Positions 7,255 through 15,847 of a stretch of DNA of 64,000 nt are shown piece after piece; positions within the stretch are counted from its first letter, which is position 1, and each line of letters starts with the position of its first letter. The translations under genes and the position numbers were made by a program. Under the pieces are notes generated by a model. The model did not search any database. It had not been told where the DNA came from and worked only from the letters and a program-made list of their open reading frames with translations. The DNA is from CAZEAB01 sp964552945 (GTDB lineage: Archaea > Nanobdellota > Nanobdellia > Woesearchaeales > GW2011-AR9): positions 54,063 through 118,062 of the forward strand of contig CAZKIP010000004.1 in assembly GCA_964552945.1 (NCBI GenBank). The letters are read 5' to 3'.

Positions 7255-7581
7255 ATGAATGAAGAAGCACCAGTAAAAATGGGAGAAACGCATGACGTAT
7301 TTATTAATGCAGTTGGTGGAAAAGGTGACGGAATTGCTAAAGTTAAAGGTTTTGTTTTGTTTGTCCCAAATGTTAAAAAGGGAGATTATGTAAAAGTAAG
7401 AATAACTAAAGTTTTACCAAAAGTTGGTTTTGCAGAAGTGGTTGAAAAACTAGAGAAACCGGCAAGAAAGTCAAAATTTGCATCCATTTCTAAAGAAGAA
7501 TTGGATAAGATGCATGAAGAACCTGAAGAACACCATGACGATACAGATGATTTTGGTGCAGATTTAGATGATGAAGACTAA
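7255..7581 (+). CDS. TRAM-domain RNA-binding protein with acidic tail
   Basis: Residues 5-65 form a TRAM domain (VFINAVGGKGDGIAKVKGFVLFVPNVKKGDYVKVRITKVLPKVGFAEVV), an RNA-binding beta-barrel. Stand-alone archaeal TRAM proteins act as RNA chaperones and have been likened to cold-shock proteins. The last 40 residues are acidic (EEPEEHHDDTDDFGADLDDED). A promoter-like TTTAAATA lies near 7150 and a GGAGGT site precedes the ATG. Its last codons overlap thpR, so the two are translated together. Confidence 0.85.
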   Translation: MNEEAPVKMGETHDVFINAVGGKGDGIAKVKGFVLFVPNVKKGDYVKVRITKVLPKVGFAEVVEKLEKPARKSKFASISKEELDKMHEEPEEHHDDTDDFGADLDDED

Positions 7582-8113
7582 AAGGATATTTGTAGGAATA
7601 CCCCTCACCTCAGAAGTTAAAGAGGGGATTAAATTTATTTATGATGAAATTCTAGATACTGAAGGAGATTTTTCTTTTGTTCCTCTAAAAGGCCTTCATT
7701 TCACACTAAAATTTTTGGGAGATGTTGAAAAAGAAAAAATTACTGAAATAAAACAAACATTATCTTCTGTTAAATTAAATAAATTTTTTGTGAATTTATC
7801 TGGCATGGGCGCGTTCCCTTCTTTAGAACATATTAAAGTAATTTGGATTGGTTGCGAGAAGTTAACGGAGCTAATGAAAGAAATAAATTCTCTTCTATCT
7901 TATGTAAAAAAGAATGATTATGAAGAAAAACCTCACCTAACTTTAGCTAGAGTAAAATCGGCAAAAAATAAAGAATTAATCAAGAAACTTATTGAAAATT
8001 ACAAAAATAAAGACTTTGGTAATATGGAAATAAATAAGATTGTTCTTTATGAAAGTATCCTTACTTCTGAAGGACCAATATATTCTGTATTAGAAGAGTT
8101 TCCTCTTAGTTAA
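7568..8113 (+). CDS. thpR: RNA 2',3'-cyclic phosphodiesterase (2H family, LigT/ThpR)
   Basis: A 181-residue 2H phosphoesterase with both catalytic motifs, HFTLKFLG near residue 40 and HLTLARVK near 125. Members open 2',3'-cyclic phosphates or join tRNA half molecules at 2'-5' linkages. It overlaps the TRAM gene by 14 nt. Two ATGs in tandem (7568 and 7571) could serve as start; RIFVGIPL follows directly in either case. Confidence 0.88.
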   Translation: MMKTKRIFVGIPLTSEVKEGIKFIYDEILDTEGDFSFVPLKGLHFTLKFLGDVEKEKITEIKQTLSSVKLNKFFVNLSGMGAFPSLEHIKVIWIGCEKLTELMKEINSLLSYVKKNDYEEKPHLTLARVKSAKNKELIKKLIENYKNKDFGNMEINKIVLYESILTSEGPIYSVLEEFPLS

Positions 8114-8114
8114 T

Positions 8115-9575
8115 TTATTGATAGGGAACCATGTTCCCCCTATTTAACCTAAAATTTGGATCCAATACTTTTTTTACATTGGCAATTTCTTCTAATCCTT
8201 CTTCTCCATACATTTGAAATAAATAAGGTTTCCCAGAAATTTGTTTTTTCCCAACTCCATGTTCTGCAGAAACAGTTCCTCCCAAAGAAACAATTTCTTG
8301 AAAAAGTTGTTTATGGATTTCAATAGCAGCTTCCAACTCTCCTTGATTTCGAGGGATTAAGTTTAGATGAAGATGGTAATCTCCAAGATGTCCAAATAAA
8401 GCAGAATTAATTTTTCCATTTCCACAGAAGGAGTCAAATTCTTCTTGAACTCTTTTGTAAGCAGCAAAAGATTCACTAAATTTTTCTGGAGAAGTGGCAA
8501 AATCTGTTGCTATTTTTCTAGTTTGATGTTGTTTAATTGTTCTGTTAATAGCTTCTGGAACAGAATGTCTTAACATTTTAATTCGCGAATCTTCCCAACC
8601 ATCAATTGCTCCAGAGATTTCATAAAAATGAAGTAATAAGGAGGGAGTAAAAGAATCATCTTCAAAATATTCATACATCACTGCAGAGTTTGCACCATTT
8701 GGAATAGTTGAAGTGTTAGCTAGTGAGAGGGCTCTTTGATCAAAATATTCTAATGATAAAATGCCCTTTTCTCCATTATATCTTAAATCTCTTGCTGCAT
8801 TAGCAAAGTTCATTCCGTCATTAGGGAAAAAAAACATTCCTGTAGAAATATCTCTTTTTTCATATGCTTTTAACCCTACTTCGGAGATTACTCCCAAGAT
8901 TCCTTCACTGCCAATGAACAAATCGATAAGATCTAAATCTTCTCCAGTATGAAGTCCGGCAGCATTTTTTCCTTCAAACATACGATATTTTGGAAGGGAT
9001 ACAGAATATTTTGTTCCAGAATCTGAAGAAAAGTCTAATTTGTAATCTTTAGCAAACACTTCTCCTCGATTAATTGAAAGAGTATCTCCATTTGCTAAAA
9101 TAACTTTAAGATAAGTTACGTGGTTTCTAGTAGGGCCAAAGGAAAAAGTTCTTGATCCAGAAGCATTGGTGGCAATGGTTCCTCCTATCTGAGCAGAAAG
9201 TTCTGTAGGGTTTGGTTGATACCATAAACCAAGAGTAGAGAGGGTTCTTTCTAAGGAAGATAAAGTAAGACCGGAAGGAACAATGATTTCGTTGTCCTTT
9301 CTTAGAATTTTTCCTTCTCTTTCAAAACCGGGTCGATTTGGAAGGGAGAGGTAATTTTGCAAATTAATTATTAGGCCACCAGAAATAGGTACGGCTGCAC
9401 CAGTTAAACCGCTTTGGGCACCTTGAATGGTTACCAATTCTCCCATTTCATGTGCTTCCTGTAAAATTTCTACTAAACAGGATTCATCTTTAGGAAACAA
9501 AACTCCTGTTATATTGTCAGGAGAAGCTTTTAGATTACTTTCATCTGTGAGAAAATCGGGATTAATTTCTTCCAT
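8115..9575 (-). CDS. FAD-linked oxidase, GlcD / D-lactate dehydrogenase type
   Basis: 486 residues in the order of the FAD-binding PCMH family. The N-terminal FAD-binding domain has VTIQGAQSGLTGAAVPISGG (pyrophosphate loop) and QIGGTIATNASGSRTFSFG, then FIGSEGILGVISEVGLK. The C-terminal FAD-oxidase cap has FGHLGDYHLHLNLIP and SAEHGVGKKQ. Such enzymes oxidise D-2-hydroxy acids (glycolate, D-lactate, 2-hydroxyglutarate). No GlcE, GlcF or Fe-S partner is adjacent, so the electron acceptor is unclear. It is convergent with thpR and divergent from ppsA. Confidence 0.88.
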   Translation of the reverse strand: MEEINPDFLTDESNLKASPDNITGVLFPKDESCLVEILQEAHEMGELVTIQGAQSGLTGAAVPISGGLIINLQNYLSLPNRPGFEREGKILRKDNEIIVPSGLTLSSLERTLSTLGLWYQPNPTELSAQIGGTIATNASGSRTFSFGPTRNHVTYLKVILANGDTLSINRGEVFAKDYKLDFSSDSGTKYSVSLPKYRMFEGKNAAGLHTGEDLDLIDLFIGSEGILGVISEVGLKAYEKRDISTGMFFFPNDGMNFANAARDLRYNGEKGILSLEYFDQRALSLANTSTIPNGANSAVMYEYFEDDSFTPSLLLHFYEISGAIDGWEDSRIKMLRHSVPEAINRTIKQHQTRKIATDFATSPEKFSESFAAYKRVQEEFDSFCGNGKINSALFGHLGDYHLHLNLIPRNQGELEAAIEIHKQLFQEIVSLGGTVSAEHGVGKKQISGKPYLFQMYGEEGLEEIANVKKVLDPNFRLNRGNMVPYQ

Positions 9576-9714
9576 AATTAGGATTATTTTTGATGGCTTT
9601 TAAATTATATGAATCATAATTTTTAGATATATTAAGCAGAATAAGAAATGATTTAAAAATTTAAAACAAACTTTTAAATATTCCTTAATATAAAGATAGG
9701 TAAGAGGTGTTATA

Positions 9715-12015
9715 ATGTCATATGTTGCTTGGTTTAAAGATTTAAATAAAGATTCTATCGCTGTAGCCGGTGGGAAAGGTGCCAATTTAGGAGAGATGTT
9801 TAATTTAGGCCTTCCTATTCCAGGGGGATTTTCTGTTACCGCTCAAACATATAAAGAATTTATTGAGAAAACTGGTATTAAAAGTAAGATTGAAGAACTT
9901 TTAAAAGGACTCAATATCGAAGATACGAAAGTATTACAAGAAGTTGCTAAAAAAATTCAAGAATTAATTATTTCTATTCCAGTTCCTGAAGAAATGAAAG
10001 AGGAAATTCAAGATAGTTATGAACTTTTGGGAGCGGAAAAGGAAGCCCATGATTTGGTTGAAGCTAAAGAAGTTTTTGTAGCTGTAAGAAGTAGTGCAAC
10101 TGCTGAAGATCTTCCCGAAGCTAGTTTTGCAGGACAGCAGGCAACCTTTCTAAATGTTAAAGGAAAAGATAATGTGGTTAAAGCGGTTAGGGCTTGTTGG
10201 GCATCTTTGTTTACAGCAAGAGCAATCTATTACAGAGAAAAAAATGATTTTGATCATAGTAAAGTTTTAATTTCAGCAATAGTTCAGAAAATGGTTAATT
10301 CTGAGAAAGCAGGAATTATGTTTACCATTAATCCCGCTACTAACAATGGAAAAGAAATTGTTATTGAGGCGGTGTATGGTTTAGGAGAATATATTGTTGG
10401 TGGCCAAGTAAACCCCGATTTATACATTGTTGACAAGGATAATAAAGAGATTAAGAAAAGAGAAATTAAGAAACAAGAAGTCGGTTTGTTTAGGGGAGAG
10501 ACGGGAGAAAATGAAAAGCAAGAAATTCCTAAAGAAATACAAGAGCGTCAAATTGTTGTTGATTCAGATGTCTTAGAACTAGCAAGATTAGGAAGAAAAA
10601 TCGAGGAACATTATGGGAAACCTCAAGATATAGAGTGGGCCATTGAAGGTAATGATATTTTTATTGTTCAATCTAGAGCTGTAACAACTTACAAACCAAA
10701 AGAATGTAAAGATGAAAAAGAAGTTTGTGAAGAAGAAGGAAAAATTCTTTTGAAAGGGGAAACGGCTTCTTCGGGAGTATATTCTGGAAAAGTAAAATTA
10801 ATCTCGGATCCATCGGAACTTGATAAAATTGAGAAGGGAGATGTTCTTGTTACGAGTATGACCACTCCGGATATGGTTCCTGCTATGCAAAGAGCAGGCG
10901 CAATAGTAACAAATGAAGGAGGAATGACTTGTCATGCCGCAATTGTTTCTAGAGAGATGGGTATTCCTTGTATTGTGGGTACGGACCATGCTACTGAAGT
11001 TTTGAAAGAAAATCAAATCATAACGGTTCACGCTTCTAGAGGAATTGTTTATGAAGGTAAAATTGCGATAAAAAAGGAAGAGCAAGTTGAGAAAGTTGTT
11101 ACTCAAGCTGCAGATATTATTACCGCAACAGAAGTTAAAGTGATAATGGATATCCCTGATTTTGCTGGAAGAGCAGCAGCTACTGGTGCCGATGGCGTTG
11201 GGTTGGTTAGGTTAGAGATAATGATTGCCAATGGAGGAATTCATCCAGCGGAGTATATTAGAGAAGGTAATGAGAAGGCTTACATTGAATTACTCAAAAA
11301 AGGAATTGGAACAATTGCAAAATCTTTTGATGGTAAAACTGTTTGGGTGAGATGTTCAGATATGAGGACTGACGAATATCGAAATTTGAAAGGCGGGGAC
11401 CAAGAACCTAAAGAAACTGACCCAATGATTGGTTGGCATGCAATTAGAAGGTTATTGGATGAGGAAAAAATCTTACGTGCAGAATTTCAAGCAATAAGGG
11501 AGCTACATTATGAGGGACATAAGAATGTTGGAGTAATGATTCCTTTTGTGATTAATGTTGATGAAGTTAAGAAAGCTAAGGAAATAATGAGGGATGTTGG
11601 CTTAGAACCATGCAAGGCAATTGATTTTGGAGTAATGATTGAAACACCTGCTTCATGTTGGATTATTGAAGATTTGTGTAAGGAAGGAATTAGTTTTATT
11701 TCTTTTGGAACTAATGATTTAACTCAGCTAACTTTGGGAATAGATAGAAACAATCAAAGAATCCAAAAATCGTTTGATGAAATGCATCCTGCGGTGTTGG
11801 GAGAAATGGCTAAAGTGATTAAAGTTTGCAAAACTTATGGGGTGAAGACTTCCATTTGTGGTCAAGCTGGTTCAAGACCAGAGATGGCCGAATTTTTAGT
11901 TCATCAAGGGATTGATTCCATCTCTGCGAATGCGGATGCCGTTGATGAGATAAGGCATACCGTAGCTAGAGTTGAGAAGAAGCTGTTGTTGGATCATGAA
12001 AGAGAAAGGGAATAA
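9715..12015 (+). CDS. ppsA: Phosphoenolpyruvate synthase
   Basis: Interconverts pyruvate + ATP and PEP + AMP + phosphate, the entry to gluconeogenesis or, in reverse, an ATP-yielding glycolytic step. Domain order is complete. An ATP-grasp domain (VAGGKGANLGEM, AVRSSATAEDLPEASFAGQQ) is followed by the swivelling His domain (GGMTCHAAIVSR, His about 407). The PEP-binding barrel comes last, with FGTNDLTQLTLGIDRNN and the active-site Cys in SICGQAGSRPE (about 715). Length 766 is close to the family norm. A TATA-like TTTTAAATA near 9670 and an AAGAGGTG ribosome binding site precede the ATG. Confidence 0.95.
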   Translation: MSYVAWFKDLNKDSIAVAGGKGANLGEMFNLGLPIPGGFSVTAQTYKEFIEKTGIKSKIEELLKGLNIEDTKVLQEVAKKIQELIISIPVPEEMKEEIQDSYELLGAEKEAHDLVEAKEVFVAVRSSATAEDLPEASFAGQQATFLNVKGKDNVVKAVRACWASLFTARAIYYREKNDFDHSKVLISAIVQKMVNSEKAGIMFTINPATNNGKEIVIEAVYGLGEYIVGGQVNPDLYIVDKDNKEIKKREIKKQEVGLFRGETGENEKQEIPKEIQERQIVVDSDVLELARLGRKIEEHYGKPQDIEWAIEGNDIFIVQSRAVTTYKPKECKDEKEVCEEEGKILLKGETASSGVYSGKVKLISDPSELDKIEKGDVLVTSMTTPDMVPAMQRAGAIVTNEGGMTCHAAIVSREMGIPCIVGTDHATEVLKENQIITVHASRGIVYEGKIAIKKEEQVEKVVTQAADIITATEVKVIMDIPDFAGRAAATGADGVGLVRLEIMIANGGIHPAEYIREGNEKAYIELLKKGIGTIAKSFDGKTVWVRCSDMRTDEYRNLKGGDQEPKETDPMIGWHAIRRLLDEEKILRAEFQAIRELHYEGHKNVGVMIPFVINVDEVKKAKEIMRDVGLEPCKAIDFGVMIETPASCWIIEDLCKEGISFISFGTNDLTQLTLGIDRNNQRIQKSFDEMHPAVLGEMAKVIKVCKTYGVKTSICGQAGSRPEMAEFLVHQGIDSISANADAVDEIRHTVARVEKKLLLDHERERE

Positions 12016-12022
12016 TTTTATT

Positions 12023-12361
12023 TTATTTTTTAATTTTTTTTGAAATAGTTGTTTTAGAACTCTTCATAGGAATTCTTGTAAACTTCTTACATTCAAAACA
12101 GGAAATAACTACCTTACCTTCTCTAGTTCTGACACGGCCATTCGAACCAGAGCGGATATACTTATAACAATGTTTACAATATTTCCTCTTATATTCCCGT
12201 GGCATTCTCAACTTAACTTTCATTGCTATTTTACGAGCCAAAGTAACGTATCTGTTTGCCAAAGGGGAAGGAAATGCGTCATCCGCTTTAGAAAAAAGAG
12301 TTTTTATTCTCTCTTTTGCAATATCCTTCTGTTTCTTTTTTGGAATTAATGGTTTACTCAT
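12023..12361 (-). CDS. rnp4: Ribonuclease P protein component 4 (Rpp21)
   Basis: 112 residues with a basic helical N-terminus (QKDIAKERIKTLFSKADDAF, LANRYVTLARKIAMKVKLRMP) and a zinc ribbon made of YCKHCYKYI and ISCFECKKF. This is the Rpr2/Rpp21 family, which pairs with Rpp29 to support the RNase P RNA in 5' maturation of tRNA. Rpp29 is at 52142 and the RNA at 35260, so three holoenzyme parts lie in this window, though in different operons. Short convergent spacing to ppsA. Confidence 0.93.
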   Translation of the reverse strand: MSKPLIPKKKQKDIAKERIKTLFSKADDAFPSPLANRYVTLARKIAMKVKLRMPREYKRKYCKHCYKYIRSGSNGRVRTREGKVVISCFECKKFTRIPMKSSKTTISKKIKK

Positions 12362-12414
12362 ATCCTTTAAAGATAGGGAAACTTTATAAATTATTTTCTT
12401 TATTGTAAATAAAT

Positions 12415-12774
12415 ATGGTTAGAGGAAGGCCAACAAAAAGTATCATCCGGCAGAATATAATAGAAATTCTTAATGTTATAAACCAAGGTTATGGTTATCA
12501 GATAGCTAAAGTTTATAATGAGATTTTTCCTCCGGTGTCACAAAGAAGCATTTATTATCATTTAAGGAAAGGAGTTTTTACTAAGGAAATAGCGGTTCAT
12601 AAAATTGAAGAGGAAAGAGGAGACTTTTCTTGGGGAAGTGTGGTTGAAAAAATTTATTACACTCTTGATAATAAAGCGAGCCCAAAGGGAGAGGAGAGAG
12701 TTAAAGATTTTTTTAAAAATAAAAAATCACTTAAGAAAGGTTTAAAAAATATATTTGGAAAATTTAAAAAATGA
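12415..12774 (+). CDS. Winged-helix DNA-binding protein
   Basis: 119 residues; the N-terminal 75 look like a PadR/MarR-type winged helix (RQNIIEILNVINQGYGYQIAKVYNEIF, then VSQRSIYYHLRKGVFTKEI as recognition helix and wing). The C-terminus is Lys-rich and helical. Opening RGRPTKS is a basic arm that could enter the minor groove. Its stop overlaps the ATG of the downstream oxidoreductase by 4 nt, so it may regulate that operon. Ligand and target unknown. Confidence 0.7.
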   Translation: MVRGRPTKSIIRQNIIEILNVINQGYGYQIAKVYNEIFPPVSQRSIYYHLRKGVFTKEIAVHKIEEERGDFSWGSVVEKIYYTLDNKASPKGEERVKDFFKNKKSLKKGLKNIFGKFKK

Positions 12775-13460
12775 GCAAAATAAATAATTTTAAAGCAAAA
12801 ATTGTTAAAAAAGAAGATTTGGCAGACTCAATTATTCTCATTTCTCTATCAGCTCCAGAGGGATTTGAATTTGAAGCAGGACAATTTGTTACTTTGGTTA
12901 TTAATAAAGAGGGGGAGAAAAAACCAAGGTCTTATTCAATCTTAAACCCACCTTCTAAGAAAGGAAAAATTGATTTATGCATTAAGATAGTTGAGGGAGG
13001 TTTTGCTTCAGAAATTTTTAGAAACCTAAAGATTGGCGATGAATTTGAAGTTAAGGGGCCCTTTGGCCATTTTAAGTTTGAAGATGATGAGAATGAAGAA
13101 GCTTGGCTTTTATGTGCTGGTACAGGAGTAGTTCCATTTTATAGTATTTTAAAAGAGCATTTAGAAAAATCAAGCAAAAAGTTTGTTCTTTTATTTGGAG
13201 CTAGGACACAAAATGAGTTGTGTTTTAATAAGGAATTTCTTGAACTTGAAAAGAGCTATGAACGATTTACTTACAAACCAGTTATAAGTAGGGAAGATTG
13301 GGATGGATTAAAAGGGCATGTTCAAGATCATTTACCAGAAAATTTGAAAAACAAAACTTTTTATATTTGTGGTTTGAAAGAACTGGTACTAGAAACAAAG
13401 GAGAAATTGTCTTCTTCTGGAGTTGATCCAAAATATATTAAATCTGAAAGATATTCGTAG
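12771..13460 (+). CDS. Ferredoxin-NAD(P)H reductase-like flavoprotein
   Basis: 229 residues in the FNR fold. The FAD domain carries RSYSIL (the RxYS FAD-binding motif) and EGGFASEIFRNLKIGDEFEVKGPFGHF. The NAD(P) domain carries CAGTGVVPFYSIL and ends with FYICGLKELV. It lacks a 2Fe-2S C-terminal cluster, so it is an electron-transfer module rather than a complete PyrK subunit. A ferredoxin at 42548 is a possible partner. It sits in an apparent operon HTH - FNR - pepA - trxB. Confidence 0.8.
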   Translation: MSKINNFKAKIVKKEDLADSIILISLSAPEGFEFEAGQFVTLVINKEGEKKPRSYSILNPPSKKGKIDLCIKIVEGGFASEIFRNLKIGDEFEVKGPFGHFKFEDDENEEAWLLCAGTGVVPFYSILKEHLEKSSKKFVLLFGARTQNELCFNKEFLELEKSYERFTYKPVISREDWDGLKGHVQDHLPENLKNKTFYICGLKELVLETKEKLSSSGVDPKYIKSERYS

Positions 13461-14927
13461 GTGATTAAGGTGAAAATTGATATAAAAAATAAGTTAGATT
13501 CAAAGCAAGACGTTCTCATTGTTGGTAGGTTTGAGAAAGGAAAAATTGGAATGAATGTTTTGGATAAAGAATTATTATCTGAGAAAAGTTTTTCTGGAAA
13601 ATGGGGGGACCAATATGTAACGACTCTTCCTTCTTACAAGAAAGTTTTAGTTCTTGGATTGGGAGATGAAAAAAAGTTAACTTTAGAAAAAGTTCGCAGA
13701 TTAATGGGTAAGGCTGTATCTTTCACTAAATCTTCTAAAAACAATGGTTTTACTACAGATATTTTACAGAAACTAAACTTTGATGCCGTTTTACTTGGAA
13801 GAGCTGTAACAGAAGGCTTAATTCTTGCCGATTATGGATTTACAAAATATTTAGCTAAAGAAAAAAGGGATAAAAAGAAACCTCTTCAAGGAGTTTCAGT
13901 AGTTTTTTCATCAAACAAATCTTTTTCAAAAGGCCTAAATCAAGGGAAGATTATTGCTGAGTCTACAAATCTTGTAAGAGATTTAGTTAATGAACCGGCA
14001 AATGTAATTAATTCAATTTCTATTGAAAGAGTTGCTAAGAAAATAGTTGCTGGTTCAAAAAAATTAAAGTTGAAAGTTTTAAATCAACCAGAGTTAAAAA
14101 GGCTGGGGATGGGGGCTCTTCTTGGAGTTAATGCTGGAAGTAGAAATCCTCCAAAGTTAATTATTTTAGAATATAATGGCGCTAAAAGCAAAGGAAAACC
14201 AACTGCTATAGTGGGAAAAGGAATTACTTTTGATTCTGGAGGTTACAACATAAAACCTACTGGTTATATAGAATCCATGAAAACTGATATGGGTGGAGCT
14301 GGCGCAGTTCTTGGGACTATGAAAGCTGCTGCTGCTCTTAACATAAATAAAAATTTGATTGGTGTATTGGCCGTTTGTGAGAATATGGTTGATGGTCAAG
14401 CGCAAAGACCAGGAGATATTATTAAAGCTTACAATGGAAAAACAATTGAGATAGGTAATACAGATGCCGAGGGAAGGTTAGTTTTAGCAGATGCTCTTGC
14501 TTACACTGAAGAAAGATATAAACCAGAAATAATGATAGATCTAGCCACTTTAACCGGTGCATGCGTAGTTGCATTAGGTTATTATGCTGCTGCATTGGTT
14601 GGTAATGATGATAAATTAATTGAAAAAATCAAAGAAGCAGGATCAAGTAGTGGAGATAGAGTTTGGCCTTTACCTTTTTTTGAAGATTACCATGATTGGA
14701 TGGATGGCTCTATTTCTGATTTAAACAATATGGCTCAGAAAGGAAAGGGATGGGAAGGCGGTTCAATTACTGCCGGAGTATTTTTGAGTAAATTTGTGAG
14801 TAAGGCAAAATGGGCTCATTTAGATATTGCTGGATCGGCTAGGTTACAAGTTGGAAACGATTACTTAAACAAAGGAGTTTCTGGTTCAGGAGTGAGGGTG
14901 TTAAGTTATTATTTGTTGAGGGAATGA
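13461..14927 (+). CDS. pepA: Leucyl aminopeptidase (M17 family)
   Basis: A cytosolic metallo-aminopeptidase that removes N-terminal residues from peptides. The C-terminal catalytic domain has VGKGITFDSGGYNIKP (about 251-266, metal-binding K and D), MKTDMGGAGAV and NTDAEGRLVLADALAY (about 333-348, with the D-x-E-x-R signature). The N-terminal domain is divergent, as is usual. Two starts are possible: GTG at 13461, directly after the preceding stop, or GTG at 13470, which has AGGTGAT placed 4 nt upstream and looks better (the protein would then begin with KIDIKNKL). It overlaps trxB by 4 nt. Confidence 0.93.
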   Translation: MIKVKIDIKNKLDSKQDVLIVGRFEKGKIGMNVLDKELLSEKSFSGKWGDQYVTTLPSYKKVLVLGLGDEKKLTLEKVRRLMGKAVSFTKSSKNNGFTTDILQKLNFDAVLLGRAVTEGLILADYGFTKYLAKEKRDKKKPLQGVSVVFSSNKSFSKGLNQGKIIAESTNLVRDLVNEPANVINSISIERVAKKIVAGSKKLKLKVLNQPELKRLGMGALLGVNAGSRNPPKLIILEYNGAKSKGKPTAIVGKGITFDSGGYNIKPTGYIESMKTDMGGAGAVLGTMKAAAALNINKNLIGVLAVCENMVDGQAQRPGDIIKAYNGKTIEIGNTDAEGRLVLADALAYTEERYKPEIMIDLATLTGACVVALGYYAAALVGNDDKLIEKIKEAGSSSGDRVWPLPFFEDYHDWMDGSISDLNNMAQKGKGWEGGSITAGVFLSKFVSKAKWAHLDIAGSARLQVGNDYLNKGVSGSGVRVLSYYLLRE

Positions 14928-15847
14928 ATATGGAAAAAGTTGTTATTTTAGGTACTGGAATTGCTGGATGTACAGCGGGAATTTATGCTGCTCGTGCAAA
15001 TTTGTCACCGCTTCTAATCTCTGGTGAGAAAGATGGCGGCCAATTGATGTTAACTACAGACGTGGAAAATTTTCCCGGTTTTCCTGAAGGAGTTCAGGGA
15101 CCGGAGTTGGTTGAAAAGGCAAAAAAGCAGGCGGAAAAGTTTGGTGCCAAATTTAAGATTGATATTGCTCAATCGTTTGAGGAAATTGCAGGTGGTTTTG
15201 AAGTTGCTCTAATGGGTGGTGAAAAAGTGCAGACTGAAACACTTATCATCGCCACTGGGGCTTCTGCAAGATGGCTTGGCATTCCTTCGGAAGAGAAGTA
15301 TAGGGGAAGAGGAGTTACCACTTGTGCTACTTGCGATGGGGCTTTCTTTAAAGATAAGGAAGTCATTGTAATAGGTGGCGGAGATTCGGCTATGGAAGAA
15401 TCTTTATTTTTAACAAAATTCTGTTCTAAAGTTACTGTAGTACATAGAAGAGATGAGTTGAGGGCATCTAAAATAATGCAAGATAAAGCTAAAAAAAATC
15501 CAAAAATAAATTTTATTTGGGATTCAGTAATAGAAGAAATTTATGGAGAGAAAGTTGTTCAAGGAGTGAAGTTAAAGAATTTAAAAACAAATGAAGTAAA
15601 TGATTTCAAAACTGATGGAGTTTTTCTAGCAATTGGCCACATTCCAAATACAAAATTTTTGGTGGGAAAATTAGAATTGGATGATCATGGCTATTTGAAA
15701 GCAAGTAAGGAGATGCATACTTCTATGAAAGGGGTTTTTGCAGCTGGAGATGTTCAGGATGTTAGATTTAGGCAGGCGATAACTGCAGCAGGTTCAGGAT
15801 GTATGGCTGCAATGGAAGCTGAGAAATATTTAGCCGAGAAGGAATGA
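14924..15847 (+). CDS. trxB: Thioredoxin reductase
   Basis: Flavoprotein disulfide reductase of 307 residues. It shows the FAD-binding GTGIAGCTAGIYAARA at the N-terminus, the redox pair CATC (Cys134 and Cys137) and the central NAD(P) motif GGGDSAMEE. The C-terminal FAD motif is GVFAAGDVQDVRFRQAITAAGSG. It reduces thioredoxin-like partners using NAD(P)H; no thioredoxin gene is nearby. Start ATG overlaps the pepA stop, with a second in-frame ATG two codons later. The 3' end overlaps convergent glyA by 18 nt. Confidence 0.95.
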   Translation: MNMEKVVILGTGIAGCTAGIYAARANLSPLLISGEKDGGQLMLTTDVENFPGFPEGVQGPELVEKAKKQAEKFGAKFKIDIAQSFEEIAGGFEVALMGGEKVQTETLIIATGASARWLGIPSEEKYRGRGVTTCATCDGAFFKDKEVIVIGGGDSAMEESLFLTKFCSKVTVVHRRDELRASKIMQDKAKKNPKINFIWDSVIEEIYGEKVVQGVKLKNLKTNEVNDFKTDGVFLAIGHIPNTKFLVGKLELDDHGYLKASKEMHTSMKGVFAAGDVQDVRFRQAITAAGSGCMAAMEAEKYLAEKE